A stretch of 64,000 nucleotides of DNA from contig JAABUD010000122.1 of assembly GCA_011389555.1 (NCBI GenBank), positions 29,335 to 93,334 on the forward strand, read 5' to 3'. The notes beneath the pieces are model-generated. The model had not been told where the DNA came from. It saw only the letters and a program-made list of their open reading frames with translations, and searched no databases. Of this stretch, positions 1-10,298 are shown one piece after another (position 1 is the stretch's first letter; every line of letters starts with the position of its first letter). The stretch is from Desulfotignum sp. Lineage in GTDB: Bacteria > Desulfobacterota > Desulfobacteria > Desulfobacterales > Desulfobacteraceae. A program made the position numbers and the translations under genes.

Positions 1-1004
1 ACCTGCTGCCCAAAGGCCTGTTTCTGGCGCCTGAAGATATCTGGAACTCTGTGGGATATGTGCTGTCGGTCAAACTGTCCGAAGCCCAGTTTTCGGGTCA
101 GACCAAGGAACGGCTTTCTTCCCGCCACTGTGCGGGCCTGATCAATCTCCAGGTGCGGGATGCCTTCAGTCTGTGGCTCAACCAGCATGTGGATCTCGGA
201 GAAGCCCTGGCGGAACTGGCCATGGAACATGCCCGGGCCCGGGTGAGAAAATCCAGAAAAGTGACCCGCAAGCCGTCGGCCAACGGCGGCGTCATGCCGG
301 CCAAACTGTCGGACTGCACCAGTGATGATCAGCAGCGGCGGGAGCTGTTTTTCGTGGAAGGAGATTCTGCCGGCGGATCAGCCAAACAGGCCAGGGACCG
401 GCGGTTTCAGGCCATCATGCCCTTGCGGGGCAAAATCATGAACACCTGGGATATGGCACCGCCCGCCATTATGGAGTCCAAAGAGATCCGGGATATTGTC
501 CAGGTGCTGGGCGTGATGCCCGGAGAAGCGGAGCTGTCCCGGATGCGGTACAATAAAATCTGTATCCTGGCGGATGCGGATTCCGACGGCCTGCACATTG
601 CCACGCTTCTGTGCGCCCTGTTTCTCAGGCATTTTCCCGATATCGTGAAAACCGGTCATGTGTTCATGGCCATGCCTCCTTTGTACCGGATCGATGTGGG
701 AAAAGAGGTGTTTTACGCACTGGATGACGAGGAAAGACAAAGCATTGTCAAACGCATCAACCGCCGGAAAAAATCCGGAAAAATTCATGTTCAGCGGTTC
801 AAGGGGTTAGGAGAAATGAATCCGGCCCAGCTCAAGGAAACCACCATTGCCCCTGATTCCCGGCGCCTGGTACAGTTGACCGTCGATGCGGCGGATACCC
901 TGGCCGATGTGTACGAAACCATGGACATGCTTTTGGGAAAAAAACGGGCCAAGGACAGAAAAGAATGGATCGAGGCACAGGGTGACATCAAAGAGATCGA
1001 ATGA
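1..1004 (+). CDS. parE: DNA topoisomerase IV subunit B, C-terminal part (5' end outside the window)
   Basis: Motifs [63 protein letters not shown] and [12 protein letters not shown] are typical of proteobacterial ParE. The reading frame is open to the window start. Confidence 0.95.
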   Translation, partial: LLPKGLFLAPEDIWNSVGYVLSVKLSEAQFSGQTKERLSSRHCAGLINLQVRDAFSLWLNQHVDLGEALAELAMEHARARVRKSRKVTRKPSANGGVMPAKLSDCTSDDQQRRELFFVEGDSAGGSAKQARDRRFQAIMPLRGKIMNTWDMAPPAIMESKEIRDIVQVLGVMPGEAELSRMRYNKICILADADSDGLHIATLLCALFLRHFPDIVKTGHVFMAMPPLYRIDVGKEVFYALDDEERQSIVKRINRRKKSGKIHVQRFKGLGEMNPAQLKETTIAPDSRRLVQLTVDAADTLADVYETMDMLLGKKRAKDRKEWIEAQGDIKEIE

Positions 1005-1005
1005 C

Positions 1006-3270
1006 ATGAAAGATCAGCCGGTTTCCGATATGGAAGCGCATGAGCAGATCGCTTTTCAGGAGTTTACCAGAAAAGCGTATCTCAATTATTCCATGTATGT
1101 GATACTGGACCGGGCCCTGCCCCATATCGGAGACGGGCTGAAACCGGTGCAGCGGCGCATTGTGTATGCCATGAGTCAGCTGGGACTTTCTTCTTCAGCC
1201 AAATTCAAGAAATCCGCCCGCACCGTGGGCGATGTGCTGGGTAAATTCCATCCCCACGGGGATACGGCCTGTTATGAAGCCATGGTGCTCATGGCCCAGC
1301 CGTTTTCGTTACGATACCCGTTAGTGGAAGGCCAGGGCAACTGGGGGGACCCCAATGACCCCAAATCCTTTGCCGCCATGCGGTATACGGAATCCCGGCT
1401 TTCCAGATATGCGGATCTTCTGCTGGATGAACTGGATCAGGGCACGGTGGAATGGGTACCCAATTTCGACGGCACCTTGAATGAACCCCGGCTGCTGCCG
1501 GCCCGGCTGCCCAACCTGCTGCTCAACGGCACCACCGGGATTGCCGTGGGCATGGCCACCAGCATTCTGCCCCACAACCTCAGGGAGATGGCCAGGGCCC
1601 TGATACTGCTCATTGAAAATGAAAATGCCTCTCTGGATGAACTGCTCAAGCACATCAAAGGTCCTGATTTTCCCACGGCTGCCGAGATCATCACCCCGGC
1701 GGAAGAAATCAGGGGCATCTATGATACCGGTTCCGGGCGGATCAAAATGCGGGCCCGGTTCCGCATCGAGGATGGGGATATCGTTTACTTTGCCCTGCCT
1801 TATCATGCTTCGGCTGAAAAGATTTATGAACAGATTGCGGCCCAGATGGCGGATAAGAAACTGCCCATGGTCAGTGATATCAGAGATGAATCCGATCATG
1901 AAGACCCCACCCGCCTGGTGGTGATTCCCCGGTCCGGACGGGTGGATTTGTCCGCTTTGACCGATCATCTGTTCGCCACCACGGATCTTGAAAAATCCTA
2001 TTCATTCAATATGAATATGATCGGGATCAATGGGCGGCCTGCAGTGAAAAACTTGAAAACCCTGCTCAAAGAATGGCTGACATTCAGATTCCAGTCGGTG
2101 AGAAACAAACTCTCGTTTCAGCTGGACAAGGTGATGACCCGGCTCCACATCCTGGAGGGTTTCCGCACCGTATTTCTGAACCTGGATCAAGTGATTCAAA
2201 TCATCCGGGAATCCGATCGTCCCAAAAAGGATTTGATCAAAGCGTTTTCCCTGACCCGGGAACAGGCGGATGCGATCCTGGAGATCCGTCTGCGTCAGCT
2301 GGCCCGGCTGGAAGAGATCAAAATTCTTTCTGAAATAAACGAGCTGGAAACCCGAAAAAAAGAGATAGACACGCTGTTGAATGATGCGGCGGCTTTCCGG
2401 GCGTATATTGTCCAAGAAATTCGATCCGATGCAAAAAAATACGGAGACAAACGCCGGTCGCCCATCAAAGAGCGAAAAGAAGCAGAAGCGTTTTCCGTGA
2501 CCGATGTCATCGAAGTGACGCCGGTGACCATTATTTTATCTGAAAACGGATGGATCCGATCGGCCAAAGGCCATGACATCGATCCGGAAAACGTCAAGTT
2601 CCGGTCCGGGGATTCTCTGCTCTGCCATCTGCGGACCCGCAGTGACAAACCCATTGTTTTTCTGGACAGTTCCGGCCGCAGCTACACGTTGTATTCCCAT
2701 GTGCTGCCGTCAGCCAGAAGCAACGGCGAACCATTGACCGGTCACCTGTCGTTGCAGAACAACGCCCGGATCTGTTTCATGCTCTCGGAAACCCTGGCTT
2801 CCCATTTTCTGGTGGCATCTGACACCGGATACGGGTTTGTCATACAATTTTCCGACTTTCTGACTCATTTCAAAAACGGAAAATCAGTCATCACCCTTAA
2901 AAACGATGCCGTCCTGATGCCCCCCTGCCCGGTGACAGTTCTTGAAACCGATTCGGTTGTGGCTGTCACCACCAAAGGCCGGATGCTGATTTTTCCCTTG
3001 AGTGAACTGCCCCGGCTGAAAAAAGGGCAGGGAAACAAACTGATCACCATCCCCAGGAAAGAACAGCGGTCTTCAGACCCGGAAAAACTCAAATTTCTGA
3101 CAACATTGCCTTTCCATGCCAATATTGTTATACATTCAAAAAAACATTCTCTGATACTCAACCCGGGGAATCAGATGGATTATGTCAAAAAGCGTGGAAA
3201 CAGGGGAAAACTGCTGCCCCGGGGATACCGAACCGTCGATAAACTGGAGGTCCGACTCAATGAAGCATAA
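1006..3270 (+). CDS. parC: DNA topoisomerase IV subunit A
   Basis: ORF 886..3270; probable start is the ATG at 1006 ([14 protein letters not shown]...), just after the parE stop. Contains [25 protein letters not shown] and [10 protein letters not shown]. Confidence 0.94.
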   Translation: MKDQPVSDMEAHEQIAFQEFTRKAYLNYSMYVILDRALPHIGDGLKPVQRRIVYAMSQLGLSSSAKFKKSARTVGDVLGKFHPHGDTACYEAMVLMAQPFSLRYPLVEGQGNWGDPNDPKSFAAMRYTESRLSRYADLLLDELDQGTVEWVPNFDGTLNEPRLLPARLPNLLLNGTTGIAVGMATSILPHNLREMARALILLIENENASLDELLKHIKGPDFPTAAEIITPAEEIRGIYDTGSGRIKMRARFRIEDGDIVYFALPYHASAEKIYEQIAAQMADKKLPMVSDIRDESDHEDPTRLVVIPRSGRVDLSALTDHLFATTDLEKSYSFNMNMIGINGRPAVKNLKTLLKEWLTFRFQSVRNKLSFQLDKVMTRLHILEGFRTVFLNLDQVIQIIRESDRPKKDLIKAFSLTREQADAILEIRLRQLARLEEIKILSEINELETRKKEIDTLLNDAAAFRAYIVQEIRSDAKKYGDKRRSPIKERKEAEAFSVTDVIEVTPVTIILSENGWIRSAKGHDIDPENVKFRSGDSLLCHLRTRSDKPIVFLDSSGRSYTLYSHVLPSARSNGEPLTGHLSLQNNARICFMLSETLASHFLVASDTGYGFVIQFSDFLTHFKNGKSVITLKNDAVLMPPCPVTVLETDSVVAVTTKGRMLIFPLSELPRLKKGQGNKLITIPRKEQRSSDPEKLKFLTTLPFHANIVIHSKKHSLILNPGNQMDYVKKRGNRGKLLPRGYRTVDKLEVRLNEA

Positions 3271-3279
3271 AGCGAGTCA

Positions 3280-4662
3280 ATGAAATCGTTTTACTTGAAA
3301 CATTTTATTTTTCTGAACCTGCTGATTCTGTGCATCTATTTTGTGTATCTGAGTTACTTGGTCCATCACAGGGATCCGGGTCAACCGCACGGAACCCTGG
3401 CGCGTATCCAGAAGTCCGGTGTATTGCGACTGATCACGACCCGGTCTTTGAACAACTTTTATTTGTACAAGGGTGAACCCACCGGCTTTGAATACGATCT
3501 GGCCCGGGAATTCGCCCGATATCTGCATGTGGACCTGGACGTGGTCACACCGGGCTGGAACAACCTGCTGGTTTATCTGGACCAGGGAAAAGGGGATTTT
3601 ATCGGTGCCAGCATGACCGTCACCCGGGAACGGCTGGAAAAAGTCGATTTTTCAATACCCTATATGGATGTTCAGCAGCAGGTGATTCATCATGCCCTGG
3701 TGTTCGGCCCCAAAGACATTGAAGACCTGGCATTGCGGACCATTCATGTCAGGCGTGACACCTCTTATCATTACCGGCTCAAAGAAATTCAGGATTCCGG
3801 CATTGATGTGCGCTTTGTCCTGCATGACAATGTCCCCACCGAAGATCTGATTGCCATGGTCCATGACCGGGAGATCAAATTCACCGTTGCCGATTCCAAT
3901 GTGGCCCGGCTCAATCAAAGACACATGCCCGATATCCGTATCGGTATTCCCGTCCAGCCAAAAGAATCTGTGGCCTGGGCCGTGCGCAAAAAGGATCAGG
4001 AAATGCTCGAGGAAATAAACCGTTTTTTTCTGTATGCCAGAGAATCAGGAACGCTTCAGCAGATCGTCAACAAATATTATGGTGATTCCAACGCATTTGA
4101 CGTATCTGAATTCAAGACGTTTCATAAACGGATTCAGTATCATCTGCCCAGGTATCAAGATCTCATTGAAACCCAGTCAAAAAAATACGGGTTTGACTGG
4201 CGCCTGGTGGCGGCAGTGGTATACCAGGAATCCCGGTTCGATCCCGGAGCAAAAAGCGTAACCCACGTGAGAGGACTGATGCAGGTGACCCGGGCGACCG
4301 CCAGGGAAATGGGAATTCAGGATCGGCGGGACCCGGCCCAGAGTGTCACGGCCGGCATCAAGTACTTGAAACAGATGTATGATCGATTTGAAGAGATCGA
4401 GGATACGTATCAGCGGATGCTGTTTGCTCTGGCCAGCTACAATGTGGGATTGGGACATGTTCAGGACGCCATGGCCCTTGCCGAAGAAAAAGGCCTTGAT
4501 CCCCGGATCTGGAATTCCGTAAAAAAAACACTGCCGTTGCTGTCCAAACCCGATGTGTATCAACAAACCAAACATGGATATGCCCGGGGCTGGGAACCCG
4601 TAGAATACGTGGAACGGATTCTCACCTGGTATGATATCCTCAAACAGATAGATTTTTCCTGA
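3280..4662 (+). CDS. mltF: Membrane-bound lytic murein transglycosylase F-like protein (solute-binding domain plus SLT domain)
   Basis: N-terminal TM, SBP_bac_3-like region (GVLRLITTRSLNNFYLYKGEPTGFEYDLAREFA), then SLT motif (VAAVVYQESRFDPGAKSVTHVRGLMQVT ... ASYNVGLGHV). Confidence 0.9.
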   Translation: MKSFYLKHFIFLNLLILCIYFVYLSYLVHHRDPGQPHGTLARIQKSGVLRLITTRSLNNFYLYKGEPTGFEYDLAREFARYLHVDLDVVTPGWNNLLVYLDQGKGDFIGASMTVTRERLEKVDFSIPYMDVQQQVIHHALVFGPKDIEDLALRTIHVRRDTSYHYRLKEIQDSGIDVRFVLHDNVPTEDLIAMVHDREIKFTVADSNVARLNQRHMPDIRIGIPVQPKESVAWAVRKKDQEMLEEINRFFLYARESGTLQQIVNKYYGDSNAFDVSEFKTFHKRIQYHLPRYQDLIETQSKKYGFDWRLVAAVVYQESRFDPGAKSVTHVRGLMQVTRATAREMGIQDRRDPAQSVTAGIKYLKQMYDRFEEIEDTYQRMLFALASYNVGLGHVQDAMALAEEKGLDPRIWNSVKKTLPLLSKPDVYQQTKHGYARGWEPVEYVERILTWYDILKQIDFS

Positions 4663-4725
4663 CATGCGGTTGTCCGTATTCACGGCAGTCAGGAACCAAC
4701 CCGATTTTTTAAAAAGAGTGAAGCC

Positions 4726-6192
4726 ATGACAAGAAAAATTCTGATCAATGCAATGGATCCGGATGTCAGCCGGATCGCAGCTGTCATCGACAGCAAACTG
4801 GACCAGTTTCACATTGAAACCCGGGCCAGGGAAGTTACCCAGGGCAACATTTACAAAGGGATCGTCACCCGGGTGGAGCAAAGTCTTCAGGCGGTATTTG
4901 TGGATTACGGGGCGGAAAAAAATGGATTTTTACAGAAAAATGAAATCCATCCCGACTATTTTCAGGACGTGGAATCCCGGGACAAGTCGTTGTTCAACCT
5001 GATCAAAAAAGGCCAGGAACTCATTGTCCAGGTGGTCAAAGATCCCATCAGCCAGAAAGGGGCCATGCTTACCACCTTCATCTCCCTGCCCGGCCGTCTG
5101 GCCGTACTCATGCCCGGCAGCACCACCAAGGGCGTGTCCCGGAAAATCAGTGAGGAGGATGAAAGAAAACGGCTGGCCAAAGTGCTCAAAACCATGGAGA
5201 TTCCGGAAGGGTTCGGCATGATCGTGAGAACCGCGGGTAAAAATGCCACCAAAACCCAGCTGACCGCGGACCTGAAATATCTGATGCGGGTATGGAAAAA
5301 TATCGACAAACTGGCCATTGACAATCCGGCACCCTCGCTGCTCTACAAAGAACAGAACCTGGCGGTGCGCTCTCTGAGAGATTATTTCACCACGGATATC
5401 ACTGAAATTCTGATTGACAACCCGGACATCTATCGGGAAGTCAAGGAATTCATGGCCATGATCGCCCCGAAACAGAAAAAAATTGTCAAACTGTTCAAAG
5501 GGGAAAAACCGATATTCACCAAATATCAGCTGGAAGAACAGATCGCCTCCATCTTTAAAAGGGATGTGCCGTTGAAATCCGGTGGATTTCTGGTGATCGA
5601 ACAGACCGAGGCCCTGGTCTCCATTGATGTGAACTCCGGCAAATCCACCAAGCGGAAAAATATTGAAGAAACCGCCTATCATACCAACCTGGAGGCGGCC
5701 GAGGAAGTGGCCAGACAATTGCGTTTGCGGGATATGGGCGGGCTTATTGTGGTGGATTTCATCGATATGCGGGAAAGACGGCACAAGGCGGACATCACCA
5801 AATGTCTGAAAAAAAATTTAAAGACCGACAAGGCCAAAACAAAGGTCGGAGGGGTCACGACCTTCGGGCTGCTTGAAATGTCCAGGCAGCGCATCCGGCA
5901 CTCCATCACCTTCGGCAGCTATGAAACCTGCCGCCACTGTAACGGCCGGGGACAGATCCCATCTGTGGAAACACAGGGACTGGCCGTTATACGTCAATTG
6001 AATCTGAAAACGCTGAAGGCGGAAAACAAACAGTTCCAGGTGTACCTGCCCAAAGACGTGGCGTACTATATTCTTAACAAAAAAAGAGAGGACCTCCTTG
6101 AAATCGAAACCAAGCGGGAGGTTTTGGTTGCCATTGAGATCGATCCGGAACTGGTCCCGGGCCAGAGCCGGATTACTGACAACGCCCAATAA
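4726..6192 (+). CDS. rng: Ribonuclease E/G family protein
   Basis: S1-like N-terminus (GNIYKGIVTRVEQSLQAVFVDYGAEKNGFL), SIDVNSGKSTKRKNIEETAYHTNLEAAEEVARQLRLRDMGGLIVVDFIDM, and CRHCNGRG zinc-link. Confidence 0.93.
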   Translation: MTRKILINAMDPDVSRIAAVIDSKLDQFHIETRAREVTQGNIYKGIVTRVEQSLQAVFVDYGAEKNGFLQKNEIHPDYFQDVESRDKSLFNLIKKGQELIVQVVKDPISQKGAMLTTFISLPGRLAVLMPGSTTKGVSRKISEEDERKRLAKVLKTMEIPEGFGMIVRTAGKNATKTQLTADLKYLMRVWKNIDKLAIDNPAPSLLYKEQNLAVRSLRDYFTTDITEILIDNPDIYREVKEFMAMIAPKQKKIVKLFKGEKPIFTKYQLEEQIASIFKRDVPLKSGGFLVIEQTEALVSIDVNSGKSTKRKNIEETAYHTNLEAAEEVARQLRLRDMGGLIVVDFIDMRERRHKADITKCLKKNLKTDKAKTKVGGVTTFGLLEMSRQRIRHSITFGSYETCRHCNGRGQIPSVETQGLAVIRQLNLKTLKAENKQFQVYLPKDVAYYILNKKREDLLEIETKREVLVAIEIDPELVPGQSRITDNAQ

Positions 6193-6206
6193 TTAACCAT
6201 TGGGCG
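6183..6206. repeat. Perfect 8-bp inverted repeat overlapping the rng stop codon (CGCCCAAT-aattaacc-ATTGGGCG)
   Basis: Read directly from sequence. No U-tract follows, so it is not a canonical intrinsic terminator. Confidence 0.7.
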
Positions 6207-6210
6207 ATTC

Positions 6211-6239
6211 TTGACATCCGTTCCTGTTTTGTGTATCTA
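6211..6239 (+). promoter_or_regulatory. Putative sigma70-like promoter upstream of the frameshifted LysM-like gene
   Basis: -35 TTGACA (6211-6216), 17-nt spacer, weak -10 TATCTA (6234-6239). Confidence 0.45.
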
Positions 6240-6272
6240 AAACAACCTGATATGCGTTTTCAAAGGACACAC

Positions 6273-7231
6273 ATGAGTCGAGGCAGAGCGAGTCACAAAC
6301 CATGGATAGCCATCGGCATGATCGTTTTGGCCGTTCTTTTGATTGTCGCGTATCTGTTTTTACCCCGGAGGACGGAGCCGGTGCCCGAAGCCGGCGTGTC
6401 TTCGGTATTGAAAAAAAACAAAACGGAGCGATCCGAACCTGTGGATGCAGCAAAAGCCCTTGATGTATTGGAACCTGTAAGTGCAGCTGAACCTGTAAAT
6501 GCAGCTGACACTTTAATGCAGCTGATATTGTGGATGTACCGGAACCGGTGACTGAAACACAGGTCTCCACATCCGCCTCGGTGATGCGGACCCGCCCCCG
6601 GGTGGTGGAAAAACAGATCGTGAGACCGCCGGTGTATGCGTATGACAATCTGGAGACAGGCTCGGAGTTTGACCGGTTGATGAAAAAAAGATTGGAGGAA
6701 ACAGGTATAGAAACCAGCCTGGATATGGTAATTCTGTCCAATGAATCCTTTACCATGGGTGATACCACCGTATCCATGCCCGATGTTTTAGAAAAGGCCT
6801 GTGCCCAAAAAAAGAAAATTCATGAAACCCGGATTACGGAATTTGAACAAACCGCACTGGAACCGATTCACAGATATGGCATCTATGTGGTCCAGCCCGG
6901 CGACAACATCTGGGACATTCATTTCAGTATACTGAAAGAATATTATGCATCCCGGGGTATTCATGTTGCCCGGGATGCGGATGAACCCATGGATACCGGA
7001 TATTCATCAGGGGTCGGGAAAATCCTGAAATTTTCTGAAATCATGGTCATTATCTACAATGTGTTGGATGAAGAAATCGTGATGGATATTGATCTGATAA
7101 AACCGCTGAGTAAACTGGTCATCTATAAATTGGATGAGGTGTTTGAACTGCTCTCGGAAATCGAAGTGAATCAAATAGATCAGATTCGATTCGACGGAAC
7201 GACGCTCTGGATTCCAGCCCCGGAAGCCTGA
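6273..7231 (+). pseudogene. Membrane-anchored LysM-like protein gene interrupted by a frameshift (N-terminal piece in ORF 6231..6551, C-terminal piece in ORF 6530..7231)
   Basis: Piece 1: RBS AAAGGA then ATG at 6273, TM segment WIAIGMIVLAVLLIVAYLFL, ending in EPVSAAEPVNAADT. Piece 2, in another frame, continues NAADIVDVPEPVTET and carries a LysM-like YGIYVVQPGDNIWDIHF motif. The frames join at a 17-nt copy of an 18-nt repeat. Confidence 0.75.
6435..6541 (+). repeat. Degenerate 18-bp (6-codon) tandem repeat; the fifth unit is 17 bp
   Basis: Units: gaacctgtggatgcagca / aaagcccttgatgtattg / gaacctgtaagtgcagct / gaacctgtaaatgcagct / gacactttaatgcagct (17) / gatattgtggatgtaccg. Confidence 0.8.
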
Positions 7232-7273
7232 TTTTTAACGTGATTTATTACATTTTTTTAAGGAGGAACGACC

Positions 7274-7609
7274 TTGATTAGTACAGCATTTGCAATGGGA
7301 GCTACCGAAGGACAGGCAGCCGGCGGTTTGGCCGGATTTCTGCCCATCATTATTCTGTTTGCCATTTTCTATTTTCTTCTGATCCGTCCCCAGCAGAAAA
7401 AAGCCAAAGAGCATCGGGAAATGATTTCAAATTTGAAAAAAGGAAACCGGATTGTCACTTCCGGCGGAATTTACGGCACCATCACCTCCATCGATGATGC
7501 CTCCATCGGCCTTGAAATTGCCGAAAAAGTCAAAATCAAAATATCCCGAGGAAATGTGGCGGCCCTGGTTTCAGATAATGAAACAGCCGTCAAGTCCGAA
7601 AAAAACTAA
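7274..7609 (+). CDS. yajC: Preprotein translocase subunit YajC
   Basis: FAIFYFLLIRPQQKKAKEHREMISNLKKGNRIVTSGGIYGTI; directly upstream of secD-secF. Confidence 0.95.
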   Translation: MISTAFAMGATEGQAAGGLAGFLPIIILFAIFYFLLIRPQQKKAKEHREMISNLKKGNRIVTSGGIYGTITSIDDASIGLEIAEKVKIKISRGNVAALVSDNETAVKSEKN

Positions 7610-7632
7610 TCCTTTGTGCTGGAGCGTGAAGA

Positions 7633-9201
7633 TTGAAACTATTTACCTTAAAGCACGGGTTGATCCTGGTTGTCATTCTGACGGCCATTGTCTGCCTGTT
7701 ACCAACGTTCACAAACACCTGGCCCCACAAAAAGATCAATCTGGGACTGGATCTGCAGGGCGGGATGCATCTGGTGCTCGAAGTTCAGAACATCAAGGCC
7801 GTGGAAGCGGAGCTGGAACGGACCGCCGATGAAATAAAAAAGGAACTGCGCCGGAACAACACCCTGCATCTGGGGGTCAGCCGCCAGGGAAACTCGCTGG
7901 TGGCACAATTGCCGGATCAGGAAGCCAAGGCCGCGTTTGAACGGATCATTTCCAAAGAGTTTCCCAATTTGAAAGTGACCACTGCTGCCGGCCAGGACGA
8001 ATCCATCGGTTTTCAGCTGAGGCTGCCCGATGATGAGATGGAGTTGATTCGTAAGATGGCCACGGATCAGGCCCTGGAAACCATACGAAACCGGATCGAT
8101 GAGTTCGGTGTCAGTGAACCGGACATACGGATTCAAGGTAATAACCGCATTCTGCTCCAGTTGCCGGGGATCGATGAACCGGACCGGGCCAAGGACCTGA
8201 TCGGAAAAACCGCCCAGCTGACCTTTCAGCTGGTGGATGAAGATGCCGGTATCGATGCGGCCCTCAAAGGAAATCTTCCTGTGGGAAGTGTGCTTTTATA
8301 TGAAAAAAAGACAGATCCGGCCACCGGACAAACCACTGAGATTCCCCATGTCATCAAAAAACAGGTGCTGCTGGACGGCAGTCTGCTGGTCAATGCCCGG
8401 GTGGAGTTCGATCAGTTTCAGCAACCCCAGGTAGGTATTGAATTCAATCGCAAAGGGGCCCATATCTTTGACCGGATCACCGGGGAAAACATCAAGAAAC
8501 GCCTGGCCATCATTCTGGACAACACCGTGTACTCCGCGCCGGTCATTCAGGACCGAATCGCCGGAGGCAAGGCGGTGATCACGGGCAACTTCACCATGAA
8601 CGAAGCCAAGGATCTGGCCATTGCCCTTCGAGCCGGCTCATTGCCCGCGCCCGTGACCATCATAGAAGAACGAACGGTCGGACCGACCCTGGGAGCGGAT
8701 TCCATCCGCATGGGCATGATCTCCATGCTGGTGGGCGGGGTGCTGATCCTTTTTTTCATGATGATCTATTACCGGAAATCCGGGGTGATCGCCAACCTGG
8801 CCCTGGTTTTGAATATCATTCTCATTGGCGGGGGACTGGCTGCATTCCAGGCCACACTGACCCTGCCGGGCATTGCAGGCATCATTCTGACCATCGGGAT
8901 GGCCGTGGATGCCAACGTGATCATTTTTGAGCGGATCAGAGAAGAGCTTCGATGGGGAAAAACCGCGTCAGCTGCGGTACATGCCGGGTTTGAAAAAGCT
9001 GCATTGACCATTCTGGATGCCAATGTCACCACCTTGATCGCGGCCATTGTGCTGTTTCAGTTCGGCACCGGGCCGATCAAGGGGTTTGCCGTGACTTTGG
9101 GACTGGGAATCGTTGCCAGCCTGTTCACGGCCCTGGTTCTGTCCAGATCCATTTTCGATCTTGTCTTGCAGAAAAAAACCACCTCATCATTGAGCATATA
9201 A
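7633..9201 (+). CDS. secD: Protein translocase subunit SecD
   Basis: NLGLDLQGGMHLVLEV, RIDEFGVSEPDIRIQGNNRILLQLPGI, GMAVDANVIIFERIREELR. Start as in the ORF track (TTG). Confidence 0.96.
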   Translation: MKLFTLKHGLILVVILTAIVCLLPTFTNTWPHKKINLGLDLQGGMHLVLEVQNIKAVEAELERTADEIKKELRRNNTLHLGVSRQGNSLVAQLPDQEAKAAFERIISKEFPNLKVTTAAGQDESIGFQLRLPDDEMELIRKMATDQALETIRNRIDEFGVSEPDIRIQGNNRILLQLPGIDEPDRAKDLIGKTAQLTFQLVDEDAGIDAALKGNLPVGSVLLYEKKTDPATGQTTEIPHVIKKQVLLDGSLLVNARVEFDQFQQPQVGIEFNRKGAHIFDRITGENIKKRLAIILDNTVYSAPVIQDRIAGGKAVITGNFTMNEAKDLAIALRAGSLPAPVTIIEERTVGPTLGADSIRMGMISMLVGGVLILFFMMIYYRKSGVIANLALVLNIILIGGGLAAFQATLTLPGIAGIILTIGMAVDANVIIFERIREELRWGKTASAAVHAGFEKAALTILDANVTTLIAAIVLFQFGTGPIKGFAVTLGLGIVASLFTALVLSRSIFDLVLQKKTTSSLSI

Positions 9202-9214
9202 AGGAATTATCATC

Positions 9215-10258
9215 ATGCAGCTGATCAAGTCTGATATCAATATCGACTTTCTGGGAAAACGAAACATCGGATTGTTTTTTTCCGGCCTGCTGATCCTGGC
9301 CAGTATCATCGGCCTGATCATTCATAAAGGACCCAATTTCGGCATCGATTTTGCCGGCGGCGCATTGGTCCAGGTCAAGTTCGACCGGGACATCTCCATC
9401 GGACAGGTACGGGACAGCCTGGCCGTATTGAATCTCAAGGATTTGTCTGTTCAGGATTTCGGTGAACCGCAAACCCATGAATTTTTGATTCGGACCGCCA
9501 ATACCGAAACCCGGGAGGGCGGCCTGGCCCAGACCGTGGCAGGTGCCATCGAGCAGGGAACCGGGTTGACCCCGGAAATCCGGCGCATGGAAATGGTGGG
9601 CCCCCAGGTGGGAGACGAACTGAAAAAACAGGCCCTTCTGGCCATCTTTTATTCATTGTTGTTCATTACCATTTATATTTCCGGCCGGTTCGAGCTGAAA
9701 TGGATTTTGTCCGGTGTGACCGCCGGGGCCATGATGGCGGTGGTGTATTTTCTGTCTGTGTTCAATGTCAGCATGCCGATGTTAATCACGGGTGCGCTGG
9801 TGGTGTCTCTGGGACTGTTCTGGCGGCTCCGGCTCAAATATGCCATGGGAGCCATGATCGCTTTGATTCATGATGTATTCATCACCGTGGGGATATTCTG
9901 TATTCTCAATCTGGATTTTTCCCTGCCCATCATTGCGGCCCTGTTGACCATTATCGGGTACTCATTGAACGATACCATCATCGTGTTCGACAGAATCCGG
10001 GAAAATATCAAAGGAGAATCCAGCAAAAATGCGTTGCCGGCCCTTTTCAACCAAAGCATCAACCAGACATTGTCCCGGACGATTCTGACCTCTTTGACCA
10101 CGTTGGTCGTCCTCCTGGCGTTGTTTTTTCTGGGGGGAGAAATCATTCACAATTTTGCCTTTGCCATGATTGTCGGGGTATTGATCGGAACCTACTCTTC
10201 CATATTCGTGGCAACGCCCATTGTTCTTTCCGCATCTTTGAAACGGATCGAGGGATGA
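9215..10258 (+). CDS. secF: Protein translocase subunit SecF
   Basis: GPNFGIDFAGGALVQVKF; TIIGYSLNDTIIVFDRIREN; follows secD. Confidence 0.96.
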   Translation: MQLIKSDINIDFLGKRNIGLFFSGLLILASIIGLIIHKGPNFGIDFAGGALVQVKFDRDISIGQVRDSLAVLNLKDLSVQDFGEPQTHEFLIRTANTETREGGLAQTVAGAIEQGTGLTPEIRRMEMVGPQVGDELKKQALLAIFYSLLFITIYISGRFELKWILSGVTAGAMMAVVYFLSVFNVSMPMLITGALVVSLGLFWRLRLKYAMGAMIALIHDVFITVGIFCILNLDFSLPIIAALLTIIGYSLNDTIIVFDRIRENIKGESSKNALPALFNQSINQTLSRTILTSLTTLVVLLALFFLGGEIIHNFAFAMIVGVLIGTYSSIFVATPIVLSASLKRIEG

Positions 10259-10298
10259 CCTTTTTTTTGACAGAACTCAGCCCGGCCTCTGGTTTGGA

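Noticed and set aside
886-1005. 40-codon N-terminal extension of parC in the ORF track
   Set aside because: Overlaps the parE 3' end; the conserved N-terminus and spacing support the ATG at 1006.
4930-5784. 284-aa minus-strand ORF
   Set aside because: Antisense to the RNase E/G gene; shadow ORF.
6507-6541. Programmed -1 ribosomal frameshift
   Set aside because: No X XXY YYZ heptamer in the required frame and no evident downstream pseudoknot; the 17-nt repeat unit explains the break more simply.
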